Below, piece after piece: positions 1-12,527 of a stretch of DNA of 64,000 nucleotides. Position 1 is the first letter of the stretch. Each line of letters begins with the position of its first letter. The translations under genes were made by a program, and so were the position numbers. The DNA is from Crossaster papposus (taxonomy: Eukaryota; Echinodermata; Asteroidea; Velatida; Solasteridae): assembly GCA_037893245.1 (NCBI GenBank), contig JBAIAA010000009.1, forward strand, positions 1,736,001 through 1,800,000, given 5' to 3'. The notes under the pieces are model-generated. The model saw nothing but the letters and a program-made list of their open reading frames with translations. It did not search any database and was not told where the DNA came from.

Positions 1-119
1 AGGAAGAGAAACTCACCAGCTCGACATCTGAGCCAAAATATTGCCAAATTTCTCACTGGAACAAACCTAAACTGAGAGACTCATGCGTCAGGACACTGGC
101 GGCATATGCCTATGTGGCA

Positions 120-143
120 ATACACGTGTACATACATACACAT
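120..143. other. 24-nt alternating purine-pyrimidine tract, one per monomer (example)
   Basis: From the a at 120 to the t at 143 every base alternates between purine and pyrimidine without a break. The steps are mostly CA/TG and TA, with CG at the centre of the palindrome at 121-130. The same tract recurs in most monomers across the 64 kb. Alternating tracts of this kind can adopt Z-form DNA under negative supercoiling, although TA steps weaken the tendency. Z-DNA formation is an inference; the alternation itself is directly visible. Confidence 0.8.
121..130. promoter_or_regulatory. 10-bp palindrome TACACGTGTA with CACGTG (E-box-like) core (example)
   Basis: The string is its own reverse complement and holds the CACGTG hexamer, which is the canonical binding site of basic helix-loop-helix proteins of the Myc/Max and USF kind. 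It recurs in most monomers at the same position. Variant monomers carry tacatttgta, tacacttgta, tacacatgta, tacaagtgta or tacacgttta instead, so it is frequent but not invariant. Binding is untested, and array homogenisation alone can explain the conservation. Confidence 0.5.
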
Positions 144-3100
144 CAGAAAACATGGCTGCGAATGAGGATAATGTTCTCGACATATATCTGAGCTGCCAAC
201 CTCAACGTTGTTCGAGAATGAAGAGACACTCACCAGCTCGACATCTGAGCCACAATATTGCCAAATTTCTCACGGGAACCAACCTAAACTGAGAGACTCA
301 TGCGTCAGGACCCTAGCGGCATATGCCTATGTGGCAATACACGTGTACATACATACACATAAGAAAACATGGCTACGAATGAGGATAATTTTGTCGACAT
401 ATATCTGAGCTGCGAGCCTCAACGTTGTTCGAGAATGAAGAGACACTCACCAGCTCGACATCTGAGCCAAAATATTGCCGAATTTCTCACTGGAACAAAC
501 CTAAACTGAGAGACTCATGCGTCAGGACACTGGCGGCATATACCTATGTGGCAATACACGTGTACATACAAACACATCAGAAAACATGGATGCGAATGAG
601 GATAATGTTCTCGACATATATCTGAGCTGCGAACCTCGACGTTGTTCGAGAAGGAAGAGAAACTCACCAGCTCGACATCTGAGCCAAAATATTGCCAAAT
701 TTCTCACTGGAACAAACCTAAACTGAGAGACTCATGCGTCAGGACACTGGCGGCATATGCCTATGTGGCAATACACGTGTACATACATACACATCAGAAA
801 ACATGGCTGCGAATGAGGATAATGTTCTCGACATATATCTGAGCTGCCAACCTCAACGTTGTTCGAGAATGAAGAGACACTCACCAGCTCGACATCTGAG
901 CCACAATATTGCCAAATTTCTCACGGGAACCAACCTAAACTGAGAGACTCATGCGTCAGGACCCTAGCGGCATATGCCTATGTGGCAATACACGTGTACA
1001 TACATACACATAAGAAAACATGGCTACGAATGAGGATAATTTTGTCGACATATATCTGAGCTGCGAGCCTCAACGTTGTTCGAGAATGAAGAGACACTCA
1101 CCAGCTCGACATCTGAGCCAAAATATTGCCGAATTTCTCACTGGAACAAACCTAAACTGAGAGACTCATGCGTCAGGACACTGGCGGCATATACCTATGT
1201 GGCAATACACGTGTACATACAAACACATCAGAAAACATGGATGCGAATGAGGATAATGTTCTCGACATATATCTGAGCTGCGAACCTCGACGTTGTTCGA
1301 GAATGAAGAGAAACTCACCAGCTCGACATCTGAGCCAAAATATTGCCAAATTTCTCACTGGAACAAACCTAAACTGAGAGACTCATGCGTCAGGACACTG
1401 GCGGCATATGCCTATGTGGCAATACACGTGTACATACATACACATCAGAAAACATGGCTGCGAATGAGGATAATGTTCTCGACATATATCTGAGCTGCGA
1501 ACCTCAACGTTGTTCCAGAATGAAGAGACACTCACCAGCTCGACATCTGACCCAAAATATTGCCAAATTTCTCACTGGAACAAACCTAAACTGAGAGACT
1601 CATGCGTCAGGACACTGGCGGCATATGCCTATGTGGCAATACACGTGTACATACATACACATCAGAAAACATGGCTGCGAATGAGGATAATGTTCTCGAC
1701 ATATATCTGAGCTGCGAACCTCAACGTTGTTTGAGAATGAAGAGACACTCACCAGCTCGACATCTGAGCCAAAATATTGCCAAATTTCTCACTGAAACAA
1801 ACCTAAACTGAGAGACTCATGCGTCAGGACACTGGCGGCATATGCCTATGTGGCAATACACGTGTACATACATACACATCAGAAAACATGGATGCGAATG
1901 AGGATAATGTTCTCGACATATATCTGAGCTGCGAACCTCGACGTTGTTCGAGAATGAAGAGAAACTCACCAGCTCAACATCTGAGCCAAAATATTGCCAA
2001 ATTTCTCACTGGAACAAACCTAAACTGAGAGACTCATGCGTCAGGACACTGGCGGCATATGCCTATGTGGCAATACACGTGTACATACATACACATCAGA
2101 AAACATGGCTGCAAATGAGGATAATGTTCTCGACATATATCTGAGTTGCCAACCTCAACGTTGTTCGAGAATGAAGAGACACTCACCAGCTCGACATCTG
2201 AGCCAAAATATTGCCAAATTTCTCACTGGAACAAACCTAAACTGAGAGACTCATGCGTCAGGACACTGGCGGCATATGCATATGTGGCAATACACGTGTA
2301 CATACATACACATCAGAAAACATGGCTGCGAATGAGGATAATGTTCTCGACATATATCTGATCTGCGAACCTCAACGTTGTTCGAGAATGAAGAGACACT
2401 CACCAGCTCGACATCTGACCCAAAATATTGCCAAATTTCTCACTGGAACAAACCTAAACTGAGAGACTCATGCGTCAGGACACTGGCGGCATATGCCTAT
2501 GTGGCAATACACGTGTACATACATACACATCAGAAAACATGGCTGCGAATGAGGATAATGTTCTCGACATATATCTGAGCTGCGAACCTCAACGTTGTTC
2601 GAGAATGAAGAGACACTCACCAGCTCGACATCTGAGCCAAAATATTGCCAAATTTCTCACTGAAACAAACCTTAACCGAGAGACTCATGCGTCAGGACAC
2701 TGGCGGCATATGCCTATGTGGCAATACACGTGTACATACATACACATCAGAAAACATGGATGCGAATGAGGATAATGTTCTCGACATATATCTGAGCTGC
2801 GAACCTCGACGTTGTTCGAGAATGAAGAGAAACTCACCAGCTCAACATCTGAGCCAAAATATTGCCAAATTTCTCACTGGAACAAACCTAAACTGAGAGA
2901 CTCATGCGTCAGGACACTGGCGGCACATGCCTATGTGGCAATACACGTGTACATACATACACATCAGAAAACATGGCTGCGAATGAGGATAATGTTCTCG
3001 ACATATATCTGAGCTGCCAACCTCAACGTTGTTCGAGAATGAAGAGACACTCACCAGCTCGACATCTGAGCCAAAATATTGCCAAATTCCTCACTGAAAC

Positions 3101-3462
3101 AAACCTAAACTGAGAGACTCATGCGTCAGGACACTGGCGGCATATGCCTATGTGGCAATACACGTGTACATACATACACATCAGAAAACATGGATGGGAA
3201 TGAGGATAATGTTCTCGACATATATCTGAGCTGCGAACCTCGACGTTGTTCGAGAAGGAAGAGAAACTCACCAGCTCGACATCTGAGCCAAAATATTGCC
3301 AAATTTCTCACTGGAACAAACCTAAACTGAGAGACTCATGCGTCAGGACACTGGCGGCATATGCCTATGTGGCAATACACGTGTACATACATACACATCA
3401 GAAAACATGGCTGCGAATGAGGATAATGTTCTCGACATATATCTGAGCTGCCAACCTCAACG

Positions 3463-3780
3463 TTGTTCGAGAATGAAAAGACTTTCACCACCTCCACATC
3501 TGAGCTAACACATCGCCAAAATTCTCACTGGAAAAACAAACAAACTGAGAGACTCATGCGTCAGTATACTGGCGGCATAGGCCTATGTGGCAATACACGT
3601 GTACATACATACACATCAGAAAACATTGCTGCGAATGAGGATAATGTTCTCGACATATATCTGAGCTGCGATCATCAACGTTGTTCGAGAATAAAGAGAC
3701 ATTCACCACCTCCACATCTGAGCTAACACATCGCCAAAATTCTCACCGGAAGAGACGAAAACTTTGAGACTCATGCGTCA
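3463..3780 (+). repeat. Type-B monomer pair: diverged in one third of the unit (example)
   Basis: Type-B monomers match A-type monomers closely for about 145 bp. In the remaining 70 bp or so they read ttcaccacctccacatctg, gctaacacatcgccaaaatt and ccggaagagac...aactttgag where A-type has actcaccagctcgacatctg, gccaaaatattgccaaattt and tggaacaaacctaaactgag. They recur singly or in pairs in nearly every HOR (for example near 7600-7890, 12770, 21530-21750, 24570-24790, 31950, 38900, 46940, 54320 and 63900). The sharp contrast inside one monomer points to recombination between two older monomer families. Confidence 0.75.
3576..3603. other. Paired palindromes CATAGGCCTATG and TACACGTGTA, 6 bp apart (example)
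   Basis: A subset of monomers has gcataggcctatg where A-type monomers have gcatatgcctatg. The change creates a perfect 12-bp palindrome (3576-3587) that lies six bases before the CACGTG palindrome (3594-3603). The arrangement is common in the second half of the window, for example near 29640, 33770, 47450 and 58550. It could mark a dyad-binding site or a small cruciform, or it may be a single-base subfamily marker with no role. Confidence 0.5.
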
Positions 3781-6700
3781 GGACACTGGCGGCATAGGCC
3801 TATGAGGCAATACACATGTACATACATACACATAAGAAAACATGGCTACGAATGAGGATAATTTTGTCGACATATATCTGAGCTGCGATTCTCAACGTTG
3901 TTCGAGAATGAAGAGACACTCACCAGCTCGACATCTGAGCCAAAATATTGCCGAATTTCTTACTGGAACAAACCTAAACTGAGAGACTCATGCGTCAGGA
4001 CACTGGCGGCATATACCTATGTGGCAATACACGTGTACATACAAACACATCAGAAAACATGGATGCGAATGAGGATAATGTTCTCGACATATATCTGAGC
4101 TGCGAACCTCGACGTTGTTCGAGAATGAAGAGAAACTCACCAGCTCGACATCTGAGCCAAAATATTGCCAAATTTCTCACTGGAACAAACCTAAACTGAG
4201 AGACTCATGCGTCAGGACACTGGCGGCATATGCATATGTGGCAATACACGTGTACATACATACACATCAGAAAACATGGCTGCGAATGAGGATAATGTTC
4301 TCGACATATATCTGATCTGCGAACCTCAACGTTGTTCGAGAATGAAGAGACACTCACCAGCTCGACATCTGACCCAAAATATTGCCAAATTTCTCACTGG
4401 AACAAACCTAAACTGAGAGACTCATGCGTCAGGACACTGGCGGCATATGCCTATGTGGCAATACACGTGTACATACATACACATCAGAAAACATGGCTGC
4501 GAATGAGGATAATGTTCTCGACATATATCTGAGCTGCGAACCTCAACGTTGTTCGAGAATGAAGAGACACTCACCAGCTCGACATCTGAGCCAAAATATT
4601 GCCAAATTTCTCACTGAAACAAACCTAAACTGAGAGACTCATGCGTCAGGACACTGGCGGCATATGCCTATGTGGCAATACACGTGTACATACATACACA
4701 TCAGAAAACATGGATGCGAATGAGGATAATGTTCTCGACATATATATGAGCTGCGAACCTCGACGTTGTTCGAGAATGAAGAGAAACTCACCAGCTCAAC
4801 ATCTGAGCCAAAATATTGCCAAATTTCTCACTGGAACAAACCTAAACTGAGAGACTCATGCGTCAGGACACTGGCGGCACATGCCTATGTGGCAATACAC
4901 GTGTACATACATACACATCAGAAAACATGGCTGCGAATGAGGATAATGTTCTCGACATATATCTGAGCTGCCAACCTCAACGTTGTTCGAGAATGAAGAG
5001 ACACTCACCAGCTCGACATCTGAGCCAAAATATTGCCAAATTCCTCACTGAAACAAACCTAAACTGAGAGACTCATGCGTCAGGACACTGGCGGCATATG
5101 CCTATGTGGCAATACACGTGTACATACATACACTTCAGAAAACATGGCTGCGAATGAGGATAATGTTCTCGACATATATCTGAGCTGCGAACCTCGACGT
5201 TGTTCGAGAAGGAACAGAAACTCACCAGCTCGACATCTGAGCCAAAATATTGCCAAATTTCTCACTGGAACAAACCTAAACTGAGAGACTCATGCGTCAG
5301 GACACTGGCGGCATATGCCTATGTGGCAATACACGTGTACATACATACACATCAGAAAACATGGCTGCGAATGAGGATAATGTTCTCGACATATATCTGA
5401 GCTGCCAACCTCAACGTTGTTCGAGAATGAAGAGACACTCACCAGCTCGACATCTGAGCCACAATATTGCCAAATTTCTCACGGGAACCAACCTAAACTG
5501 AGAGACTCATGCGTCAGGACCCTGGCGGCATATGCCTATGTGGCAATACACGTGTACATACATACACATAAGAAAACATGGCTACGAATGAGGATAATTT
5601 TGTCGACATATATCTGAGCTGCGAGCCTCAACGTTGTTCGAGAATGAAGAGACACTCACCAGCTCGACATCTGAGCCAAAATATTGCCGAATTTCTCACT
5701 GGAACAAACCTAAACTGAGAGACTCATGCGTCAGGACACTGGCGGCATATACCTATGTGGCAATACACGTGTACATACAAACACATCAGAAAACATGGAT
5801 GCGAATGAGGATAATGTTCTCGACATATATCTGAGCTGCGAACCTCGACGTTGTTCCAGAATGAAGAGAAACTCACCAGCTCGACATCTGAGCCAAAATA
5901 TTGCCAAATTTCTCACTGGAACAAACCTAAACTGAGAGACTCATGCGTCAGGACACTGGCGGCATATGCCTATGTGGCAATACACGTGTACATACATACA
6001 CATCAGAAAACATGGCTGCGAATGAGGATAATGTTCTCGACATATATCTGAGCTGCGAACCTCAACGTTGTTCCAGAATGAAGAGACACTCACCAGCTCG
6101 ACATCTGACCCAAAATATTGCCAAATTTCTCACTGGAACAAACCTAAACTGAGAGACTCATGCGTCAGGACACTGGCGGCATATGCCTATGTGGCAATAC
6201 ACGTGTACATACATACACATCAGAAAACATGGCTGCGAATGAGGATAATGTTCTCGACATATATCTGAGCTGCGAACCTCAACGTTGTTTGAGAATGAAG
6301 AGACACTCACCAGCTCGACATCTGAGCCAAAATATTGCCAAATTTCTCACTGAAACAAACCTAAACTGAGAGACTCATGCGTCAGGACACTGGCGGCATA
6401 TGCCTATGTGGCAATACACTTGTACATACATACACATCAGAAAACATGGATGCGAATGAGGATAATGTTCTCGACATATATCTGAGCTGCGAACCTCGAC
6501 GTTGTTCGAGAATGAAGAGAAACTCACCAGCTCAACATCTGAGCCAAAATATTGCCAAATTTCTCACTGGAACAAACCTAAACTGAGAGACTCATGCGTC
6601 AGGACACTGGCAGCACATGCCTATGTGGCAATACACGTGTACATACATACACATCAGAAAACATGGCTGCGAATGAGGATAATGTTCTCGACATATATCT

Positions 6701-9409
6701 GAGCTGCCAACCTCAACGTTGTTCGAGAATGAAGAGACACTCACCAGCTCGACATCTGAGCCAAAATATTGCCAAATTTCTCACGGGAACCAACCTAAAC
6801 TGAGAGACTCATGCGTCAGGACCCTGGCGGCATATGCCTATGTGGCAATACACGTGTACATACATACACATCAGAAAACATGGATGCGAATGAGGATAAT
6901 TTTGTCGACATATATCTGAGCTGCGAGCCTCAACGTTGTTCGAGAATGAAGAGACACTCACCAGCTCGACATCTGAGCCAAAATATTGCCGAATTTCTCA
7001 CTGGAACAAACCTAAACTGAGAGACTCATGCGTCAGGACACTGGCGGCATATGCCTATGTGGCAATACACGTGTACATACATACACATCAGAAAACATGG
7101 CTGCGAATGAGGATAATGTTCTCGACATATATCTGAGCTGCCAACCTCAACGTTGTTCGAGAATGAAGAGACTCTCACCAGCTCGACATCTGAGCCAAAA
7201 TATTGCCAAATTTCTCACGAGAACCAACCTAAACTGAGAGACTCATGCGTCAGGACCCTGGCGGCATATGCCTATGTGGCAATACACGTGTACATACATA
7301 CACATAAGAAAACATGGCTACGAATGAGGATAATTTTGTCGACATATATCTGAGCTGCGAGCCTCAACGTTGTTCGAGAATGAAGAGACACTCACCAGCT
7401 CGACATCTGAGCCAAAATATTGCCGAATTTCTCACTGGAACAAACCTAAACTGAGAGACTCATGCGTCAGAACACTGGCGGCATATACCTATGTGGCAAT
7501 ACACGTGTACATACAAACACATCAGAAAACATGGCTGCGAATGAGGATAATGTTCTCGACATATATCTGAGCTGCGAACCTCAACGTTGTTCGAGAATGA
7601 AAAGACTTTCACCACCTCCACATCTGAGCTAACACATCGCCAAAATTCTCACTGGAAAAACAAACAAACTGAGAGACTCATGCGTCAGTATACTGGCGGC
7701 ATAGGCCTATGTGGCAATACACGTGTACATACATACACATCAGAAAACATTGCTGCGAATGAGGATAATGTTCTCGACATATATCTGAGCTGCGATCATC
7801 AACGTTGTTCGAGAATAAAGAGACATTCACCACCTCCACATCTGAGCTAACACATCGCCAAAATTCTCACCGGAAGAGACGAAAACTTTGAGACTCATGC
7901 GTCAGGACACTGGCGGCATATGCCTATGTGGCAATACACGTGTACATACATACACATCAGAAAACATGGATGGGAATGAGGATAATGTTCTCGACATATA
8001 TCTGAGCTGCGAACCTCGACGTTGTTCGAGAAGGAAGAGAAACTCACCAGCTCGACATCTGAGCCAAAATATTGCCAAATTTCTCACTGGAACAAACCTA
8101 AACTGAGAGACTCATGCGTCAGGACACTGGCGGCATATGCCTATGTGGCAATACACGTGTACATACATACACATCAGAAAACATGGCTGCGAATGAGGAT
8201 AATGTTCTCGACATATATCTGAGCTGCCAACCTCAACGTTGTTCGAGAATGAAAAGACTTTCACCACCTCCACATCTGAGCTAACACATCGCCAAAATTC
8301 TCACTGGAAAAACAAACAAACTGAGAGACTCATGCGTCAGTATACTGGCGGCATAGGCCTATGTGGCAATACACGTGTACATACATACACATCAGAAAAC
8401 ATTGCTGCGAATGAGGATAATGTTCTCGACATATATCTGAGCTGCGATCATCAACGTTGTTCGAGAATAAAGAGACATTCACCACCTCCACATCTGAGCT
8501 AACACATCGCAAAAATTCTCACCGGAAGAGACGAAAACTTTGAGACTCATGCGTCAGGACACTGGCGGCATAGGCCTATGAGGCAATACACATGTACATA
8601 CATACACATAAGAAAACATGGCTACGAATGAGGATAATTTTGTCGACATATATCTGAGCTGCGATTCTCAACGTTGTTCGAGAATGAAGAGACACTCACC
8701 AGCTCGACATCTGAGCCAAAATATTGCCGAATTTCTTACTGGAACAAACCTAAACTGAGAGACTCATGCGTCAGGACACTGGCGGCATATACCTATGTGG
8801 CAATACACGTGTACATACAAACACATCAGAAAACATGGATGCGAATGAGGATAATGTTCTCGACATATATCTGAGCTGCGAACCTCGACGTTGTTCGAGA
8901 ATGAAGAGAAACTCACCAGCTCGACATCTGAGCCAAAATATTGCCAAATTTCTCACTGGAACAAACCTAAACTGAGAGACTCATGCGTCAGGACACTGGC
9001 GGCATATGCATATGTGGCAATACACGTGTACATACATACACATCAGAAAACATGGCTGCGAATGAGGATAATGTTCTCGACATATATCTGATCTGCGAAC
9101 CTCAACGTTGTTCGAGAATGAAGAGACACTCACCAGCTCGACATCTGACCCAAAATATTGCCAAATTTCTCACTGGAACAAACCTAAACTGAGAGACTCA
9201 TGCGTCAGGACACTGGCGGCATATGCCTATGTGGCAATACACGTGTACATACATACACATCAGAAAACATGGCTGCGAATGAGGATAATGTTCTCGACAT
9301 ATATCTGAGCTGCGAACCTCAACGTTGTTCGAGAATGAAGAGACACTCACCAGCTCGACATCTGAGCCAAAATATTGCCAAATTTCTCACTGAAACAAAC
9401 CTAAACTGA

Positions 9410-9626
9410 GAGACTCATGCGTCAGGACACTGGCGGCACATGCCTATGTGGCAATACACGTGTACATACATACACATCAGAAAACATGGATGCGAATGAG
9501 GATAATGTTCTCGACATATATCTGAGCTGCCAACCTCAACGTTGTTCGAGAATGAAGAGACACTCACCAGCTCGACATCTGAGCCAAAATATTGCCAAAT
9601 TCCTCACTGAAACAAACCTAAACTGA
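9410..9626 (+). repeat. Hybrid monomer at a one-unit deletion (copy 2 of 22-mer HOR)
   Basis: This monomer has the ggcggcacatgcc and gagctgccaacc variants of the copy-1 monomer at about 4858, together with the aacatggatgcg variant of the monomer at about 4641. The period to copy 1 changes from 4776 to 4559 bp here. It looks like the product of an exchange that removed one 217-bp unit, perhaps followed by a short conversion, since the markers alternate and do not switch only once. Confidence 0.6.
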
Positions 9627-11711
9627 GAGACTCATGCGTCAGGACACTGGCGGCATATGCCTATGTGGCAATACACGTGTACATACATACACATCAGAAA
9701 ACATGGATGCGAATGAGGATAATGTTCTCGACATATATCTGAGCTGCGAACCTCGACGTTGTTCGAGAAGGAAGAGAAACTCACCAGCTCGACATCTGAG
9801 CCAAAATATTGCCAAATTTCTCACTGGAACAAACCTAAACTGAGAGACTCATGCGTCAGGACACTGGCGGCATATGCCTATGTGGCAATACACGTGTACA
9901 TACATACACATCAGAAAACATGGCTGCGAATGAGGATAATGTTCTCGACATATATCTGAGCTGCCAACCTCAACGTTGTTCGAGAATGAAGAGACACTCA
10001 CCAGCTCGACATCTGAGCCACAATATTGCCAAATTTCTCACGGGAACCAACCTAAACTGAGAGACTCATGCGTCAGGACCCTGGCGGCATATGCCTATGT
10101 GGCAATACACGTGTACATACATACACATAAGAAAACATGGCTACGAATGAGGATAATTTTGTCGACATATATCTGAGCTGCGAGCCTCAACGTTGTTCGA
10201 GAATGAAGAGACACTCACCAGCTCGACATCTGAGCCAAAATATTGCCGAATTTCTCACTGGAACAAACCTAAACTGAGAGACTCATGCGTCAGGACACTG
10301 GCGGCATATACCTATGTGGCAATACACGTGTACATACAAACACATCAGAAAACATGGATGCGAATGAGGATAATGTTCTCGACATATATCTGAGCTGCGA
10401 ACCTCGACGTTGTTCGAGAATGAAGAGAAACTCACCAGCTCGACATCTGAGCCAAAATATTGCCAAATTTCTCACTGGAACAAACCTAAACTGAGAGACT
10501 CATGCGTCAGGACACTGGAGGCATATGCCTATGTGGCAATACACGTGTACATACATACACATCAGAAAACATGGCTGCGAATGAGGATAATGTTCTCGAC
10601 ATATATCTGAGCTGCGAACCTCAACGTTGTTCCAGAATGAAGAGACACTCACCAGCTCGACATCTGACCCAAAATATTGCCAAATTTCTCACTGGAACAA
10701 ACCTAAACTGAGAGACTCATGCGTCAGGACACTGGCGGCATATGCCTATGTGGCAATACACGTGTACATACATACACATCAGAAAACATGGCTGCGAATG
10801 AGGATAATGTTCTCGACATATATCTGAGCTGCGAACCTCAACGTTGTTTGAGAATGAAGAGACACTCACCAGCTCGACATCTGAGCCAAAATATTGCCAA
10901 ATTTCTCACTGAAACAAACCTAAACTGAGAGACTCATGCGTCAGGACACTGGCGGCATATGCCTATGTGGCAATACACGTGTACATACATACACATCAGA
11001 AAACATGGATGCGAATGAGGATAATGTTCTCGACATATATCTGAGCTGCGAACCTCGACGTTGTTCGAGAATGAAGAGAAACTCACCAGCTCAACATCTG
11101 AGCCAAAATATTGCCAAATTTCTCACTGGAACAAACCTAAACTGAGAGACTCATGCGTCAGGACACTGGCAGCACATGCCTATGTGGCAATACACGTGTA
11201 CATACATACACATCAGAAAACATGGCTGCGAATGAGGATAATGTTCTCGACATATATCTGAGCTGCCAACCTCAACGTTGTTCGAGAATGAAGAGACACT
11301 CACCAGCTCGACATCTGAGCCAAAATATTGCCAAATTTCTCACGGGAACCAACCTAAACTGAGAGACTCATGCGTCAGGACCCTGGCGGCATATGCCTAT
11401 GTGGCAATACACGTGTACATACATACACATCAGAAAACATGGATGCGAATGAGGATAATTTTGTCGACATATATCTGAGCTGCGAGCCTCAACGTTGTTC
11501 GAGAATGAAGAGACACTCACCAGCTCGACATCTGAGCCAAAATATTGCCGAATTTCTCACTGGAACAAACCTAAACTGAGAGACTCATGCGTCAGGACAC
11601 TGGCGGCATATGCCTATGTGGCAATACACGTGTACATACATACACATCAGAAAACATGGCTGCGAATGAGGATAATGTTCTCGACATATATCTGAGCTGC
11701 CAACCTCAACG

Positions 11712-11912
11712 TTGTTCGAGAATGAAGAGACTCTCACCAGCTCGACATCTGAGCCAAAATATTGCCAAATTTCTCACGAGAACCAACCTAAACTGAGAGA
11801 CTCATGCGTCAGAACACTGGCGGCATATACCTATGTGGCAATACACGTGTACATACAAACACATCAGAAAACATGGCTGCGAATGAGGATAATGTTCTCG
11901 ACATATATCTGA
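11712..11912 (+). repeat. Hybrid monomer with a clean crossover at 11790-11812
   Basis: The left part carries the ctcacgagaaccaacc variant found in copy 1 near 7220. The right part carries the cagaacactggcggcatatac and acatacaaacac variants found in copy 1 near 7470-7520. The switch lies between about 11790 and 11812, inside ctaaactgagagactcatgc. One monomer present in copy 1 is missing. This is the expected product of unequal crossing-over between adjacent monomers. Confidence 0.75.
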
Positions 11913-12527
11913 GCTGCGAACCTCAACGTTGTTCGAGAATGAAAAGACTTTCACCACCTCCACATCTGAGCTAACACATCGCCAAAATTCTCACTGGAAA
12001 AACAAACAAACTGAGAGACTCATGCGTCAGTATACTGGCGGCATAGGCCTATGTGGCAATACACGTGTACATACATAGACATCAGAAAACATTGCTGCGA
12101 ATGAGGATAATGTTCTCGACATATATCTGAGCTGCGAACCTCAACGTTGTTCGAGAATAAAGAGACATTCACCACCTCCACATCTACGCTAACACATCGC
12201 CAAAATTCTCACCGGAAGAGACGAAAACTTTGAGACTCATGCGTCAGGACACTGGCGGCATAGGCCTATGAGGCAATACACATGTACATACATACACATA
12301 AGAAAACATGGCTACGAATGAGGATAATTTTGTCGACATATATCTGAGCTGCGATTCTCAACGTTGTTCGAGAATGAAGAGACACTCACCAGCGGGACAT
12401 CTGAGCCAAAATATTGCCAAATTCCTCACTGAAACAAACCTAAACTGAGAGACTCATGCGTCAGGACACTGGCGGCATATGCCTATGTGGCAATACACGT
12501 GTACATACATACACATCAGAAAACATG

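Larger units (their letters stand above)
83..299 (+). repeat. Representative 217-bp satellite monomer (A-type)
   Basis: This copy serves as a reference for the landmarks. In order it holds: atgcgtcaggacactggcgg; a gcatatgc palindrome; a 24-nt alternating purine-pyrimidine tract with the TACACGTGTA palindrome; cagaaaacatggctgcg; the gacatatat stretch; a caacgttg palindrome (tcaaagttg and cctcgacgttg are common variants elsewhere); the ctcaccagctcgacatctgag segment; an aatattgcc segment; and the A-rich stretch ending aaactgagagactc. It contains none of the features of a gene. The choice of base 83 as the start is arbitrary because the unit is circularly permutable. Confidence 0.95.
1..1302 (+). 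repeat. 3-monomer tandem duplication (651 bp x 2)
   Basis: Bases 1-651 are repeated at 652-1302 with the same ordered variants: the aaggaagagaaactc monomer, the cgggaaccaacc monomer, and the aagaaaacatggctacg/ttttgtcgacat monomer. The match continues past 1302 for a further 200 bp or so with occasional differences and then breaks. The length is exactly 3 x 217. This is a local in-register duplication. The left boundary lies outside the window. Confidence 0.85.
2180..5429 (+). repeat. Repeated 1.3-kb block at 1954-bp spacing (9 monomers)
   Basis: About 1.3 kb at 2180-3475 recurs at 4134-5429, offset 1954 bp (9 x 217 + 1). Shared private markers include gcatatgcatatg, the ctgatctgcg variant, the catctgacccaaaat variant and the aagagaaactcaccagctcaac variant. 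Type-B monomers (3463-3760) and other monomers lie between the two blocks. The second block falls within the first copy of the 22-monomer HOR, so two duplication events of different age overlap here. Confidence 0.75.
3114..7889 (+). repeat. 22-monomer higher-order repeat, copy 1 (4776 bp)
   Basis: Starting from the gagactcatgcg near 3114, the ordered series of monomer variants repeats from about 7890 at an offset of 4776 bp (22 x 217 + 2). Markers shared in order include the atggatgggaatg monomer, a type-B pair, the gaatttcttactgg monomer, the ctgatctgcg monomer, the aaggaa- monomer and the gaccctggcgg monomer. Copy 1 ends in two consecutive type-B monomers (from about 7587), whose ending is aaaactttgagactc. 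Confidence 0.85.
7890..12231 (+). repeat. 22-monomer HOR, copy 2, shortened to 20 monomers (4342 bp)
   Basis: This copy follows copy 1 in order but is two monomers shorter. Its offset from copy 1 drops from 4776 to 4559 near 9420 and from 4559 to 4342 near 11800, exactly 217 bp each time. Both steps fall at monomers that combine markers of two neighbouring copy-1 monomers. 4776 - 2 x 217 = 4342, which matches the observed end. Two in-register unequal exchanges are the simplest explanation. Confidence 0.8.

Noticed and set aside
140-160. aaaacatgg as a translation start with good context, one per monomer
   Set aside because: The context resembles a Kozak site, but the frame that follows is satellite sequence that closes within about 75-85 codons and differs in frame from one monomer to the next.
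83-292. Hundreds of open frames of 60-90 codons on the + strand with cysteine-containing repeats (for example at 83-292, 734-943, 2470-2769)
   Set aside because: They recur with the 217-bp monomer, overlap in several frames of the same DNA, end at the monomer's own stop codons and show no preference for synonymous change. They are shadows of the satellite.
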